Assembly: GCA_030765045.1 (NCBI GenBank)
Contig: CM060965.1
Span: 19,730,085 to 19,794,084 of the forward strand
Origin: Tenodera sinensis
Lineage: Eukaryota > Arthropoda > Insecta > Mantodea > Mantidae
DNA length: 64,000 nucleotides
Direction of reading: 5' to 3'
Positions 1 through 13,200 of this stretch are shown one piece after another. The notes under the pieces were generated by a model. The model had not been told where the DNA came from. It worked only from the letters and a program-made list of their open reading frames with translations, and ran no database searches. The position numbers were made by a program, and so were the translations under genes. How positions within the stretch are numbered: position 1 is the first letter of the stretch; the number at the start of each line of letters is the position of its first letter.

Positions 1-775
1 TTAATTTACATTGCATTTACCATGCTTAGCTCACTTTTTGTAACTGTCCAGCTTTCACCCCATATATGAGTATTGGTTCTATAACTGCTATGTGCATGAT
101 GCGCTTTGGTAGCTTTCTCTACACGCTGTCTTATTCCTTCGTTTATTTTACCCATTTGGGGTACCACTATTCCCACATACTCATAACGTTCAACTTGCTC
201 TAACTGCCTTCGTCCTTTTCTATATTAATCTTTTATCTGCCCTTCCGTCCTGGCTACCATCATTACTTTACTCGTATTCAAATTTGCTGTCATCCGTCTT
301 TCCTGCAATGTTTCTATCCATTCTATTATTGTTTGTTGTAGCTTACTTTCTGAATCTGCTATCAATACGGTACAATCAGCATAAGCTAGTCTGGCAATAT
401 CTAGGCCTTAAATTCCACATTCCCGCTACTGACTTACTTATTCTCATTTTACAAATCTTCATTACTTCATCCATAAATATTGTAAATAGCAATGGACTTA
501 GACTATCCCCTTGCTTAACGCCCTTTTCCATCGGGAGAGGCTCTGAGGTTCTGCCCTTTAACTTTACTATGCCTTCTACGTTCTTAAACGTAGATTTGAT
601 TGTCAATATTAATTTTAAAGGTACCTTCTTATGTAGTGCATTCCATATCTCTACTCTTGGTATAAAATCAAAAGATGCTTGCAGATCCAGAAATGCAAGA
701 TATGCTGATTTACCTTTACTTTTCCATTTATCTGTGAATACAGTTTTTCTCCTCTGAACTTTATGCCATCAAGCA
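1..775 (-). pseudogene. Decayed non-LTR (LINE) reverse transcriptase fragment
   Basis: Reading the minus strand from about 770 downwards, successive frames give the core of a LINE reverse transcriptase. There is a motif-A block (AFLDLQASFDFIP), then GVKQGDSLSPLLFTIFMD in the frame 606-376. After a frameshift comes the catalytic block LAYADCTVLIAD, in which the second Asp of the usual YADD is Cys. Further on are a YVG...GKINEGIRQRVEKA region and WGESWTVTKSEL, corresponding to the thumb and later region of such enzymes. Stops and frameshifts make it non-functional. It is cut by the window edge. The clade is not resolvable by eye. Confidence 0.85.
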
Positions 776-1661
776 GGCATTTGAAGATATTAAAAATAAC
801 CAAAATAACTACCATTTTATAGTCCTAACTAGAGGTGTAAAACTGCCGTAGGCTATCATAAGTATAGACTACAATAGTTTTCCTGGTAGAATTGGTCAGT
901 AAAGACTCTACCGCATTACTTGTACATTAGGTGTGTTGCATACCTATCGGGCGTTACCTTATATCAATCGCTTTTGTTTTTTGATCATGTTTTTGAAGTG
1001 AAACTTATTATGGAAATACTTTCAAATTCTGATCCGCAACCTTTTTGTGTGACGAAAAGTAGTGAGGGTAAACACTGTGTCGGGTAGAGTGGGAGTAGTG
1101 TCTCCCTTGCCTTCGGGTATCGGAAAAGAGTGAGACATAGTCTCTTCTCGCTTCCTTTCATTCTTGTTGTCCACGGTTGTGTGTAATGCGTTCAGGCGGC
1201 GTGGCGATCACTGAGTACAGCTGTTGGTTGTCAACAGAGCATCCACTGAAACACATGTGCATAACCAACGCATAGTACCATCCAACGTCACAGACTGGCT
1301 CGGCGTTTGGACATCTGGTATACACCATCAGCATTGTTACCACCTGTTCACACTTCAGTGCTTGGTTTGCTGACCCAAATAGTCTGGGATCATTACCCTT
1401 GCAAAAGGCATTCAAACTGTTACACCTTAAAATAAACAATGAATGTATTGGAAATCAAGGATAAGCACTTAATCCTCTAGCGTATTTAAACGTCATTTAT
1501 CGATTAAAATTTAAGTTTAGATAACACAAATAATGAATATGTGGGCACACAAGAACGGTGACCCATTCCTCCATTTGTTGTTACTTTAGTGCGAGTGTCC
1601 TCGACGTTCATTATCGCGAGGACTGCCCGCTCTGCTTTACACCCGTCCCGCTCTCTCGAGC
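776..1661. other. No gene recognised
   Basis: Unique-looking sequence between the LINE relic and the first SINE. A 93-codon minus-strand frame (1158-1439) has no recognisable motif and is not called as a gene. Confidence 0.5.
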
Positions 1662-1860
1662 CCGCCTCGGTAGCGTGATGGTTAGCGTGTTCGTCTCACG
1701 TTCAAGAGGTCGCGAGTTCGAATCTCGCTTAGGGTAAGTTATCCGGGTAAGGTTTTCTTCCCGAGGTTTTCCCTCATCCTGAGAAGACGAATGTCGGGTA
1801 ACTTAAAGCTCCATGGACCTCGGCCTCATTTGAGTATTATTTCACCCATTTCATTCATTC
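1662..1860 (+). mobile_element. tRNA-derived SINE with (ATTC)n tail
   Basis: A tRNA-like head carries an A box (TAGCGTGATGGTTAGCG) and a B box (GAGTTCGAATCTCGC). It is followed by a conserved-looking body with ggttttcttcccgaggtttt and gaatgtcgggtaactt, and ends in a catttcattcattca tail. This body resembles a SINE type widespread in insects, from memory. The short-repeat tail is like that of the LINE at 34.07-34.87 kb. The head is not a functional tRNA gene because it lacks acceptor-stem pairing and is fused to the body. Confidence 0.8.
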
Positions 1861-2589
1861 ACCGTCCGATATGACATTATGTTGGAGGACGTTAATTTTA
1901 AAAAACGCTCTCTCGGGCCAAATAACGCAAATGGCTTGTGTGTACCACATGTATTTGGAGCTATTAACCAATCTGAAAACATGTTACTCTTAATAACTGA
2001 AATTATTAATTTGCTGATGAAATAAATATTGCTAATTACTTTTTCCTGAATTACCAATATACATTTGTGCAGTTATATCCCTAACACTCTGTATAGGATG
2101 AAGGGAATTTAACGTGGTATTCAACTATGTAGCTCCACTCTCTTTAAGTATCACTTTTCTACAATGGCGTTCATTATATTGCTGGGCCGTGTAACGCGCG
2201 TATGCGTGCTCCACGCACGATTACCCTGGAGGGCCGTTCCGAGCTAAAACTGACGCGTTACTTACTCATGAGCCATAATAACATGCACCATAATGACTAC
2301 TAACTTTGTTATGAGTGTGCCCAACTGCACTGGGACATTCCTGGCATCTTCGCATGAAATTTCGATTCATATGCATAATCCCTTTTGCATAATTGTTCTA
2401 ATTTGTGCTCTTATACTGCTCTTAAGTTTATCTATGATTTGGGAATTCTTCCTATAAACTTTCTTTTTAGGTCTGCCCACAAATAAATGTTGCACACAGT
2501 GAGGTGCGGGGAACGGGGAGAACATAATCCTTTAGAAATTACCTTGTCACCATAAACCACCTTTATACCTTCTAAGGAGTTTTGAGCAG

Positions 2590-2693
2590 CATGGGTTGTG
2601 GCACAATGTATGAAATGCTGGAATTTGAACCATGGATCTTCTGATCTCCGTCAGGCTGCTCTAATCACTGAGCTACCATGGCCAACGTGCCGA
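2590..2693 (-). mobile_element. tRNA-derived SINE, group C
   Basis: The minus strand reads ggccatggtagctcagtg (A box) and then ccatggttcaaattcc (B box), a tRNA-like promoter head. The head matches the plus-strand copy at 3188-3262, so the two are members of one family inserted in opposite directions about 600 bp apart. The 3' body limit towards lower coordinates is unclear. Confidence 0.7.
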
Positions 2694-3187
2694 CACATTA
2701 AATTCTACAACTCGCTCGCATTTTCCCCGGTAAACCACAAGGAGATCTCAAATTCATATGAGGTAGAGATTTTAGCACTTGTTAGGGACTTCCGCGCGTC
2801 TCTGAGACCTGTCTAACTGCGACCCTCTGTCGCAACTTCGGTTACATTTCATCACTGTCTCCTGAGGGGCGGTAGCCACAATATATCTGTGTAGGTCGAA
2901 GCGAGTGAGGTGTCTGCACCCTTTATCCTAATGGCCACTTACCATGCTGTAAGTACTTAAGTTCAAATTTTTCATTTTCATTCTACCTCTTTCCAACCTT
3001 CTCCTGCACACGACTAGTGTGGAAGAACAATTAGTTTTCATTAATTTAATTAGTTCAGTTAAATACAATTTCTCTAAGATACTGCATAATTAATAACACG
3101 TGTATCTTGAAATGGTAATTATTATTTATTTATGCCAACAAGCTTACTGCTGGAGTATGAATCAACTGGGGAAGTGAATGTCGTACT

Positions 3188-3330
3188 GGCCATGGTAGCT
3201 TAGTGGTTAAAGCAGCAGCTCGATAAGCGGAAGATCCGTGGTTCAAATCCCGGTTATGTCATTGTATTTTCAGTGCTGATTCCACCTCTTATACATATAT
3301 CTCGAATTTTAGGGAATGTAATTCTGTTCA
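3188..3330 (+). mobile_element. tRNA-derived SINE, group C
   Basis: Starts ggccatggtagcttagtgg (A box) and continues to gtggttcaaatcccgg (B box). Same head as the minus-strand copy at 2590-2693. The downstream body to about 3330 is AT-rich and its end is not sharply defined. Confidence 0.7.
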
Positions 3331-3799
3331 TTCTAATTTAATATTATGTAATTTTGTTGAACCGAAAATAGAAATTGACAAAAACTCACCACATAAAAAA
3401 TATAGATTATATTTAAACCAACGTTTTGTGCTGTCAGTTATTTCCGAGTAATGGAATATTCTTTTAATTTTGAAATAATTTATGCGTTTTTGACGTGTTT
3501 ACTGCCATTCCTTTGATTCTTGTGGCTATCCAAAGAGAATTATTTTAAAGCCAGCATACAGCTACTTCCTTTTCAAAGACCTGAGTGTCGTTTCAGCCTC
3601 CTTTATACATAAAATGAGCTGTATAACGAAACTGTTCCTTCAAAAGTTTATTCTTAGTTAACATGCTTTTAGCAGTTTGTGTATGATTGTTTTAGAATGG
3701 CTATATTAAGTCGTGTGAATGTAACACAACAGAATATTTTTTAAACCTTTACATTAATAATCCTTAGAGCATCTCCTCTATACAGAGGGTATTCTTATT

Positions 3800-4027
3800 A
3801 CCCCATCGCTGCGTCCTCCAGCCGCAGTCAAGGCCAGGAGAACTACAGGAAGGGGTGGCGAGTACTTGACCTTTTAGGGACACTACCTTTCTATTAGCAT
3901 AGTTACTCAATTGGCATCACGAGGCTGAGTGCACCCCGTGCCAGACGTCCCAGCATGGAAAATTCCTCACGCCGGTACTGTGGATCGAACCCGGGTGACC
4001 CCCGCCACCACTGCGCTGCGGGGACGG
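3800..4027 (-). mobile_element. tRNA-derived SINE, group A
   Basis: The minus strand has a GC-rich tRNA-like head with B box cgggttcgatccacag. It is followed by a body containing tctggcacggggtgcact and cagcctcgt, and near the 3' end ggacgcagcgatgg. The same blocks in the same order occur in the plus-strand copy at 57422-57772, so both belong to one family. This copy is shorter and more diverged. Confidence 0.8.
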
Positions 4028-4859
4028 TCTATTTTCATCCTCCAACTATCCTTTCAGTGATTATCTTGCCCGGGTAGGGGTGCACGGAACAAACTTGCTC
4101 CATTATCTGTGATCTGGTTGATGAACCGTTCGCAAGCTGAGCACAGCACGCTTATCCGCACTTGTCAGGGCTTAACCACTGTAATGACGGGATGTGGTGT
4201 TTGCAGGGTGGTGGGTGTCATTGAGGTTGGGGTAATGAAAGGAGGTAGCAAGATTTGCTCCTCAACAGCTGCAGGTCAGGGTGCAACGGTCGTTGTACAC
4301 TGCTGGTGTTATAGCTGTATCCAAGTAATAATAGGGGTTGACTTTAAATATTGAAATCCAAGCATCTCTTGGTAAAATTATATGGGAGGTCAACTTTTGC
4401 TGCTGGTATAGTAGCTCCGCTGTTATAGTTCGTGAGGCAAGACAAGAGCAATTCAGCTACCCGCGCAGTGGCAACTCTTCACCCGAAAGGCTGATGGTGG
4501 GGGAAGTTGCGCAATCGTGTATGCGCAGAAGTCATAACGTTTCCATCCAAGGAGTGAAATTCACTAACATAGCTTTAGTGCATATTGCTAATGACATGTG
4601 TATAAAAATTAGCATTATAACGAACAAAGTGATTTGGCTATAACTATGTGCCGACAATTACTTTCATGTGAATTGCAAATTGTTTCAGCTGCACGCTGCT
4701 ATAGTAACGTTTACTCATTCGCGGCAAGCTCGCCTGCCTTTCCCCCCTCTCAGCCGTTGCAGAGGGAGGGATGGAAAGCAGCTTCCCCTATGCTCTCGAG
4801 TTCACGTCTCACCTCACGACCTATACCAGATAAACCCGCATGCCACGCGGGGAAGCCTA

Positions 4860-5030
4860 AATTGGCTGTTCTGGGGTTATGATCCCCAAGAGACCTAACC
4901 AGGGTGCTCCGATGGAGTGACAATGAATCGTAGAATTTTACAACACGGCGCCTAATTTCATCATGAACAGAATAATCCGATGACCTGAAGGTCACACCTT
5001 TGCGAATGCAGTTTTCAAGCCTTTTCTCCT
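4860..5030 (-). pseudogene. C-terminal remnant of a Jockey-type LINE reverse transcriptase
   Basis: The minus-strand frame reads VHDEIRRRVVKFYDSLSLH, then LVRSLGDHNPRT. This resembles the stretch near the end of Jockey-like ORF2 proteins (usual pattern: a short basic helix, KFY..L..HPNPL+..LG). Only about 50 residues are recognisable and nothing further upstream continues the domain. The assignment rests on one motif, so confidence is moderate. Confidence 0.45.
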
Positions 5031-8029
5031 TTTTTATTTGTCACTGACGTGCCAGGTGTGAACGTTCAAAATATTGCGTCCACGTGGCCTGCAAACAACC
5101 TTACCTCCTTTTTTCTAACCATCACTCCAAAATGTGCGGAACCGGGGGACGGCCACACTATGCTATTAACTCATTACAGACGACTATTCTCACTCTAGTC
5201 TTTAAATGCCCGGGAATGTTGCTTTATACTGTTTCCAACCCTTCTGCCCGTGCTCAACAGTAAGACAAATGTGAACCTAAACTTGAATACAATATTTTTG
5301 GCAAACTTACTTTGGACGTCAGCAATTGCCGGTTGACTGCTATGTGCACGCATGAGGGCGGATCGGGGAGACACTGCCCAGAGTACAGCTTGTGTAAAAC
5401 GTGAGTTCCACACTTCTGAATCAAACACAATAGCATTTACCAGCCCATTTGCATTATAATAGAAACGGGGGATCAGTGTTCCATCTGCTGTGAGTGTATC
5501 AAGTACAATGCATAGTATATGTTCTAATACAGCTACTCCCTCGCCACTCCTCTCTTGCGTACATGGAGTGTCACATTTTACACAAGCTATACACTGCATT
5601 TTTTCTCTCATTCGCTGTCTGCCAGGTCACATGACAAGTCGCACTACCCGCCTTTCGGTGTGCTCCCGACAGTCAACCAATTTATCATCTCAGAAAAGAA
5701 AGATTTTTATTGCTGTGACGTTGCCTTTCTATGCACTTCTTCAGTTTGTTTACTTCACTTAGGCTTTTATATGTATATAATAGATTAGGAGGCAGAGATG
5801 CCTTACCTGCATAAGCTCCTCTCTTCCGCAACTTCAAGTGAACAGCGTTGTCAGCTCCAAGAAGTTCCAATGCCCCTCTTCATGTCTTGCAGTGTCAGCA
5901 AAGAGCATTCCTCTGTCGTAGCTCTCACATCCCAGAGAGAATTAGCTCAGGTCTATACGAGCGCAATGTAACTATGTCCAAATATTCCTTACATGTAATG
6001 AATGAAAATGCCTCCGGAAAAGCTTCAGCTCCATTTCTACTCGTATATAGCACATTCCATTTAGGTTACGTGAAATGTCGGCAAACAGCGAGTCCAGAAA
6101 TTGTTCCGTCTCTACGTTAAAGCAAATTAGCAAGAACGTATGTATTCCAACGTTTTTATTTCGTTTTATTTATTTTTTCTTGGACTGCACGTCAACTTTT
6201 CACGTACTGTTTACCAAATTAACTTATATGAATCAAGGAGAACAATTTTTTCATCAACCTCAGGAGCACATGTCGTAAACTGAGGCCTAAACGAGGAAGA
6301 TAAGCACATTTCTTGCGACCGTGTTATATACATTGTCATAACGCCATTGTAATGGCATTGAATAGGCAGAATATGACCAAAGATTTAAGAGGATGATAAA
6401 ATTTCAAAATTTGTAAGCAAACTTTTCCCATGTAGGACATTACTTAAATTTCCCCATTTCACATAGTCCTCATACGTCGCTTCATAATTCAGCCTTGCTT
6501 TACTTGGCAAAAGCATGTTAACAACTGTCGAAGCTGCTACTTCCAAATGTCTGAAGGAATACTTTCACTCTCAGAATAAATTACACAATTTTATCTCATT
6601 CCAGATAATCTATACATTCTAATGTTATCGTGAATAATACCGTTACATTAGTTGTATTTCTAAACCAATTTTACTAAGATAATAGTATTAACTATGCTTT
6701 AGTCTACAATGAATCTCTTATGCAATTTTATTACAGAACCCGGCGTTCGCCTCGTCCTTAAAAAGCACATTCCAAATTGTAATGATGTTCGTAGAACTAT
6801 TACAAACATCATTCGTGAAAAGGTTGGTATCAGAATAGGTAAACTTATTATTTTTGCTCTTTCTGCACATTAAAAATGAACACTCCCAGGTTTTTAAATG
6901 GAGACTACTTTCTGGAGTCACTGTATCATTATTAACCAGCCCACACACCAGCACAATCGGATAAGAAATGAGTTCCTCCTTACGTCTGATCAGTATGAAT
7001 CGAGTATTTTGAAACAAACTTACGAATCGGTGTACCCAAGCAGGACATTTCAAGCAAGTGATCTTGAGCACGTAAGGCTGGAATCTACATATGTGGAAGG
7101 CCCGATTATTCTAGTATGGGGTGGTTGTTACACTATAGCTGTCTCACGCCGTCACTCCCACAAAAAAGAACGTGGTAGAAACTGAATTCTAACCTGGAAA
7201 GAGAAGCGGGTGCGTTTCCGGAGCCATGTTCAAACCTTTCTTATGTTTTCATCTGCATGCGAGGAGTGTCAACATTTCAACACATTCTCCCATTCTTTTG
7301 TTTATAACCTAGATAATTTTCTATGCATGTGCCAAAGTTAGATATCCATGTAAACTCTGAGCCATTCAATATGAGACATGATGGATATTTATTATGATGG
7401 TAGAAGTTCTAATCTCGAAGCTGTCGTGCACCTCAGTGTTACTAATACATATATTTCCATTTCTCTCACTGTATAACATTCTGACTCGCACGGCTTTGTT
7501 TCCAGATCATTTAGTGTGTAAAGTGTTTCAGATTATAATAGTTCCTTTATGTTAAGCTGAAGTCTCTGACAGTCTGCATCTCCGAGGTACTTTTTATGAA
7601 TACTTTTTGTTCTCGCCAATATTTTACTTAACAAGTCTTGAAGAAATATGAACAATCTCTTTCCCTACTTTCTCATACTACTCCATTTAACGAGGTTGCC
7701 AACATAACTTGAAAGGCTTTTGCAAGATCACATAATTGGCATGCCAAGATGACACAAAAAAGAATTGTACATTAAATTTCGACTACATCACTGTGCAAAT
7801 ACCAAAAAGCAGTTTGTACCTTCTCTTCTTTACCTGATTTCCTTTACATTTTAAGTTTTCTATCTATAAATTGTTGCAATAACTGAATACCAAGCATTAT
7901 TTTTACTTTCTCTGGTAGTCACCTATGGTAAATAAGACAAAAAAAATATGCGTTTGGAGGTCACCTGAATAAATAAATCAACTTTTTAGAAACTACAGTT
8001 CAAAAGTATTGGAAAGCACGAATGCTAAT
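5031..8029. other. AT-rich stretch, no gene recognised
   Basis: Several frames of 60-140 codons exist, the longest on the minus strand at 5195-5611. None shows a domain, signal peptide pattern or splice-site arrangement I can support. Confidence 0.5.
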
Positions 8030-8545
8030 GGCTTCATTGCCAGATGCAAGGCACTAGAAAACAACAACAACAACTTTTTAGAACAAAGATATTCTCTGAA
8101 TGGCATAGCTCATAACATAAACACCAAACTTGGTATTTATGTTTAGCTTCTTTGAAGGATACAACGCTAAGATTTTCCAGAAAGTCCTGCCCAATCCAAA
8201 TTACCCTCTGCATAGAACAATGTTCATTATTTTGTTTTCTTCTCAAAAAATAGGTCAATTTTGATTACAACGCCACATGTTTAAACAAAAGGTATATCTT
8301 CATTCAGAGCGAGTGGTAAATCCAAGACATAGACATCTTGCTAGAAAAAAAAATTTAGATTTCATGAAGTGCATTAGTGTCAAATGCATTTATTTTGACA
8401 TATATTTCCAAGGTATTCTTTATTAATGCAACCAAACATGTAACGAGAGTTTACTGCAATATATAGTAAACAGAATAAGCTTTTGTAGGAATAGTTCATA
8501 GAAGAGCATGTAGGGAAAGCTGTGTGAATTCAACATATCAGATCT
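8030..8545 (+). repeat. Family R element, old diverged copy
   Basis: Shares with the intact copies at 28.5 and 59.8 kb a series of blocks in order: GCATAGCTCAT, CAAACTTGGTATTTATGTTTA, a GGATaCaACgctAAGATTTT block, the ACCCTCTGCATAGAA block, and an end resembling GTAGGAATAGTTCATAGAAGAG followed by a ...CAACATATCAG tail. Heavily substituted and lacking a clear left terminus. Confidence 0.6.
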
Positions 8546-8629
8546 TCATATTTTAAGATGCTCTATGTTGAAGTCCTTGGCAACTTCATCAAGTATGTGG
8601 AAAACTTGACACATTCACTTCCTCTTACC

Positions 8630-9325
8630 TAGAAGAAGAGTTGCATTTCCGCTCGAAGCGCATGTTTGGAGATTCAAGTCCAAAAGTAGCACCTTTAGTC
8701 CTTGTAAGCCTGCCCATCTGTGAGCAGCATATCTCAGAAATGAAAGGTCAGACAAATACCAAACTTGGCATTTACACTCAAGTCTTGCGAGGATGCGACA
8801 CAGATTTTCAAGAGAACCCCCAACCCAAACTACACTTTGCATAGAAAGTTGTTTGTACTTTACTTTCTCAAAAATGGTATAAATGATTTTGATAAAAATA
8901 CCATGTTTAAGATACTTACATGATAAATAAAATGTATATCTCGATTTTTCTACGAACAGCCTCATTCTGAATGAGTTTCTTCTAAAGTCAGTCACACACA
9001 TGCTTTGTCAGTATTGAATTATCTATTTCCAAGATATTCTGTTTTACATGTTTATATTTTCAAATGGGTATTTTATATATTTTTCAAGTTCTAAGTCACT
9101 AGATTTGTTTCCTCTTGGTGATGCAAAGATAGCATATCAGTGACCCACTTGTACATATTTGACTCACTTCAGTCGAGAGCAAAATATATAACCAAAATTA
9201 TTCTGCAAATATTTATCTCCACTTACTAGAAGTAGACACTAGAATAGGGTTCTGTAAGAATAGTTTGTAAAGAGGATATAAAAGGTTGACTAAAAAGTCA
9301 GATTTTATCTCTGTACGTTTCTTGA
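8630..9325 (+). repeat. Family R element, old diverged copy directly after another
   Basis: Blocks in the same order as other copies: CAGCATATCTCAGAAATGAA, CCAAACTTGGCATTTA, GAGGATGCGACACAGATTTT, CAAACTACACTTTGCAT, and a right part ending CTGTAAGAATAGTTTGTAAAGAG. It lies in the same orientation just downstream of the copy at 8030-8545. A 128-codon minus frame inside it is a shadow. Confidence 0.6.
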
Positions 9326-9639
9326 AAAGATTAAAAAATGAAATCAAGGGTTTTTATCAGGTTATTTAAAGCACATCCTGATTCCAGTTGTAGCATCCTT
9401 CAAAAATATAAGAGTATCAATATATTAATATTATCTAATATTGATCCAGTGGGTTTATAAATGCTTTTTAGTGCAGTTATCCATAAAACCTTGCAGACCA
9501 CTGACATGTATCATCTTGTCTCACTTATGGCAGCCATGGTTCAAAAGTTCAATTAAGGAAGAAAAAAATATCATTTCAAACTGTACAAAATCACATAACA
9601 AAAAACCTGATATCTTGCATTTACATAATTTTGTCTACT

Positions 9640-9715
9640 CACTCCTATAAACTATTCTTGCTAAATCTTATTTTTCTATCTACTTCTCTATAATAAAAAA
9701 ATAAACCTCCATTAC
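9640..9715 (-). repeat. Possible family R right-end fragment
   Basis: Sequence around ACTATTCTTGCTAAATCTTA, TCTATCTACTTCT and ATAAACCTCCATT resembles the reversed right end of family R copies. Short and diverged. Confidence 0.3.
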
Positions 9716-10112
9716 ACCTTGCATATATTAATCTATCTTTCAGGCATAAGAAGTTGTAAGTTAAGACGAGCAACATCTAAAAAGCAATTACTATGTGACT
9801 TTAAAATTCCACACTCTTTTGCATAACCATGAGAGAAAAACAAGTGACTTTGCTACCTCTAGAAAACTAAAGAATATCTTGGAAGTGGTCAAAGCCACAA
9901 AAACTTATTTGACGTGTACATTTGTCTCTTAAGATTTTGCCTCTCTTTTACTATTTTCTAACGACATAAAAATCATTCAGAACAAAGACTTTGCAGAAAA
10001 CTCAAGACATACATTTTCTCAAGCAAATATCTTAAAACATAGTATTCATGAAAAAAAAAAAAAAAAAAAAAAAAAAGTAACTTTTTCGAAAATAAACATT
10101 TTTCCACGTAAA

Positions 10113-10236
10113 TTAATTATTTTGTTGTTTAAAGATGCTGTCAATTGCTAGGATCACATCGGTTGGGGCCAGATTTAAACCCACGACCTTAGGATCAGTA
10201 AGCCAGTGTCTAACCAACTGAGCCACCCAGACAGAC
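10113..10236 (-). mobile_element. tRNA-derived SINE, group B, with perfect 12-bp target duplication
   Basis: The minus strand starts gtctgtctgggtggctcag (A box), has gtgggtttaaatctgg (B box), then a 3' part caattgacagc...aacaacaaaataatt. It is flanked by the identical 12-mer TTTCCACGTAAA at 10101-10112 and 10237-10248, which fixes both ends. Compared with the copies at 14.6 and 44.1 kb it lacks about 100 bp of the middle. A 26-nt A run sits just outside at 10051-10076. Confidence 0.9.
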
Positions 10237-13200
10237 TTTCCACGTAAAGATTGCATAGGAGGGATACTCTTGAAAATTGTGTCACATCCATGAAAGATGC
10301 TGAACTTAAATGCTCTGTATGATGATTAACATACTTTTCATTTTTGAACTGTTGTCCAGAAACGGGTCTTTTTTTAAAAAAAATGCTCTTGTTGGATTCA
10401 GGGAGCCTCTGCACGCATTTTCAGCAAGCTCTCTCTCGTGTTGAATTTTTGGTGAAATGTATTATATCATTTACCTACTGGATACATAGGGAGAAAATAA
10501 ATGGGTGATTAAATATTGGATTACAGTTCTAATTAACTTCTTTTTTAAATTTAATCATAAAATCGTGAGCTAGTTGATGCAATTGACTTCAGACTCAGCT
10601 TAAAAGAAGTCACTATTATTATCTGTTCACTTGAGATTCTTGTAACAACTTGAAATCAGGTAGCAAATTCACATGACAGTGATTGACACTGTCTCCCTAA
10701 AGACAACAAAATCAGTCACATCATCACATGCCAATGATTTTCCTATTTTTCAAAGGTTATTTGCAGTCCTGGTGAAATCAAGTGTATACCTTCCCAAATT
10801 ACATTAATAAAGCAAAAGCCATTAATGGGGGTCTTCCAAACTGATGAGATCCAGAGTCAGCATGCAAAACGTTAACCAGAAGCTAGTAGTTTTAACTTCT
10901 TGACATTTGGAAGCCATTAGAGCTGTTCTGCAATAAATGTTACTAACACTAATGCATTATTTAAGTTGTAGTGTCTGGAAGGATATGAAGAATATCAGTG
11001 ATTTATAGGGATGTTTCCAAACTGTAACTAGATATGCTTGAAAAATTCAAACAACATTATTTCATAATTGTTTGCATGTATGTCAACAATAAATTTTATT
11101 ATTAAATAGCGAACTTTTAAAATAATAAGTCACAGACATTTCAATTTAATATAGTAATATCAACTGAGTTTTGTAATTAATCTATCTCACGTGAACTAAC
11201 ACATTTTCAAATGTCCCTGCCTGTAACAGAAGCTTGTCAAGTTTTAACTTGAGGGTCAGGTGTTAACATTACTTACTGGGTTATGGGAAGAAAAATCAGT
11301 CAAAATTGACCATTTAATAAACACCTTTGAGCATAATTACTCACACCACATTCATAGTACCTGATTATTACGCTGTCCTACAGCTAACCTTTCCAAAATG
11401 GCTCCATCTGATCTCATCCAATTAGGTTGCTTGGAATACTAATTTAAAACTTGGATCTTAAATTTTTGCAGTCACCTCTTCATCACTAAAAACTCACTAA
11501 AGATCTTACAATCCCCATTCCAATGTGAAGTTCTTACAGAAGGTTAGTTTCAAAATAAATTAAAGATTTGCTTTCCATGCAAATAACACATAGCATGATA
11601 CATTATTTACATCTCTAGTGCAAGCAGTGCTAGTAATGCAGTAAGGATGAGGAACAATACAGAAGTGTCATTTTTAAACAGCACAAATTGTAAAAGTTGT
11701 GAGTGAAATGCATAAAGAAATCATTTTTTCCTTTTTAGAGAACAAAACTGATCTGTTAAGACCTCTGTGAAAGGAAAACTCTGGATAAGTGCAAATTTAC
11801 TTATAAAAAGAAAAATAAAGATACTATGCATTTAGTTATAGTAACCCCAATAAAATGCCATGCAAACTGATCCTTGAAGATTTTCAGCCCATGATTCAAA
11901 CAGAAAATAATGAATGCTGGGACCTCAGTTTGATGTTTGCAAAATTACCAAGGAAATAATATATGAATATTCACGAGAAAACCTTTTTGATCAGCAATTC
12001 ATGAAAAGGGATTGCAAGGTCTCTTAGCCATTTTATCTAATAACGAGAATAGAAAATACTTTTATAATAGCACTTAGCATCCATTATATATAATATTTAG
12101 TCTGTATATATTATTGTGATCTGTAATTATTTACTGTTAAGTAGTAGATCACTCCATTATAAATATTCCATTTGATAATACACTGTCACCATTACTGAGG
12201 TACAATTTTCATAGAATACAAATGCTTATGAAAAGATAATTAACTTTTCAAAAGATTTTTATAACATTCTTTGGGAAAATTTAATTTTTTTTTCACAAGA
12301 TAATGAGGTTGATATTTTGCCAACGGAAATCCGTGGCTCTGGTCCCACGGGTTGTGCAACCATGAGTTTGGAAGACGAGGGAGAACACAGCACTTTTTAT
12401 AGAAAAAAGTGGGAAAAAAAAAAGAGAAAACCAGTTTAAAAATTTGTACACACCAGGTAGTGAAAAGCAATGAAAGGAAATGGGTATGGTTGGATGAAAT
12501 GGTTCACTAGATCTAAAGCTAAGGAACACTCAGAGAGTAACACGATCACAACACATTGCCATATACCTCATGTAATGCGAGTCTAATCTAGAGAGAACCA
12601 AGAAAATACAATTCAAGTACCCATTTTGCAGCCTTCATTACAGAGCAAAAAATAAACACAAGCTCAAAACAGCTGCAGCATTGAAAAATGCCACCAAAAT
12701 AGTTCACTTTCAATCATCCTAGCTTCAGCCTTCCAAGAATAAATTAAAGCATTTACTTGATTTGATTTCCATTAGTTCTCAGATGGAATGGAACGCAAGG
12801 AGCAGCCCATAATGCCATGCAATGAAAAGGGTTTCTGGGTTGCACCTCACGGCAGTTAACCTGGTTAAGTTCGTTGTGCAACATCTAGTAACATCGGCTG
12901 CAGGTTTGTGTAAATCGTTGTTTTGCAAGCTGTGTTGCCATGAATGGGAATTTCATTAAAATACAATAAAGCTCTCTTCGTAACCGTTGAACCGCATAAC
13001 TTCCGGCAGCTCCAGCAAAACTCTCAGGTACTTCCATGGCAACACTACTGGGTAGCTCCAAGGGGAACGACTAGGTATGCTCGAGCAGCAAGGCCCAAAC
13101 GAAGCGATGTCTTGAGATCAAAACTGTTCACGAAAAGTTCTGCTGTACACACAGGCCAAAAAGACAGTTTTTAGAACAAAAGAAAAGCTACACACGAGTC

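Noticed and set aside
5195..5611. 138-codon minus ORF as a gene
   Set aside because: No motif, no plausible composition, overlapping frames on the other strand, and no splice context.
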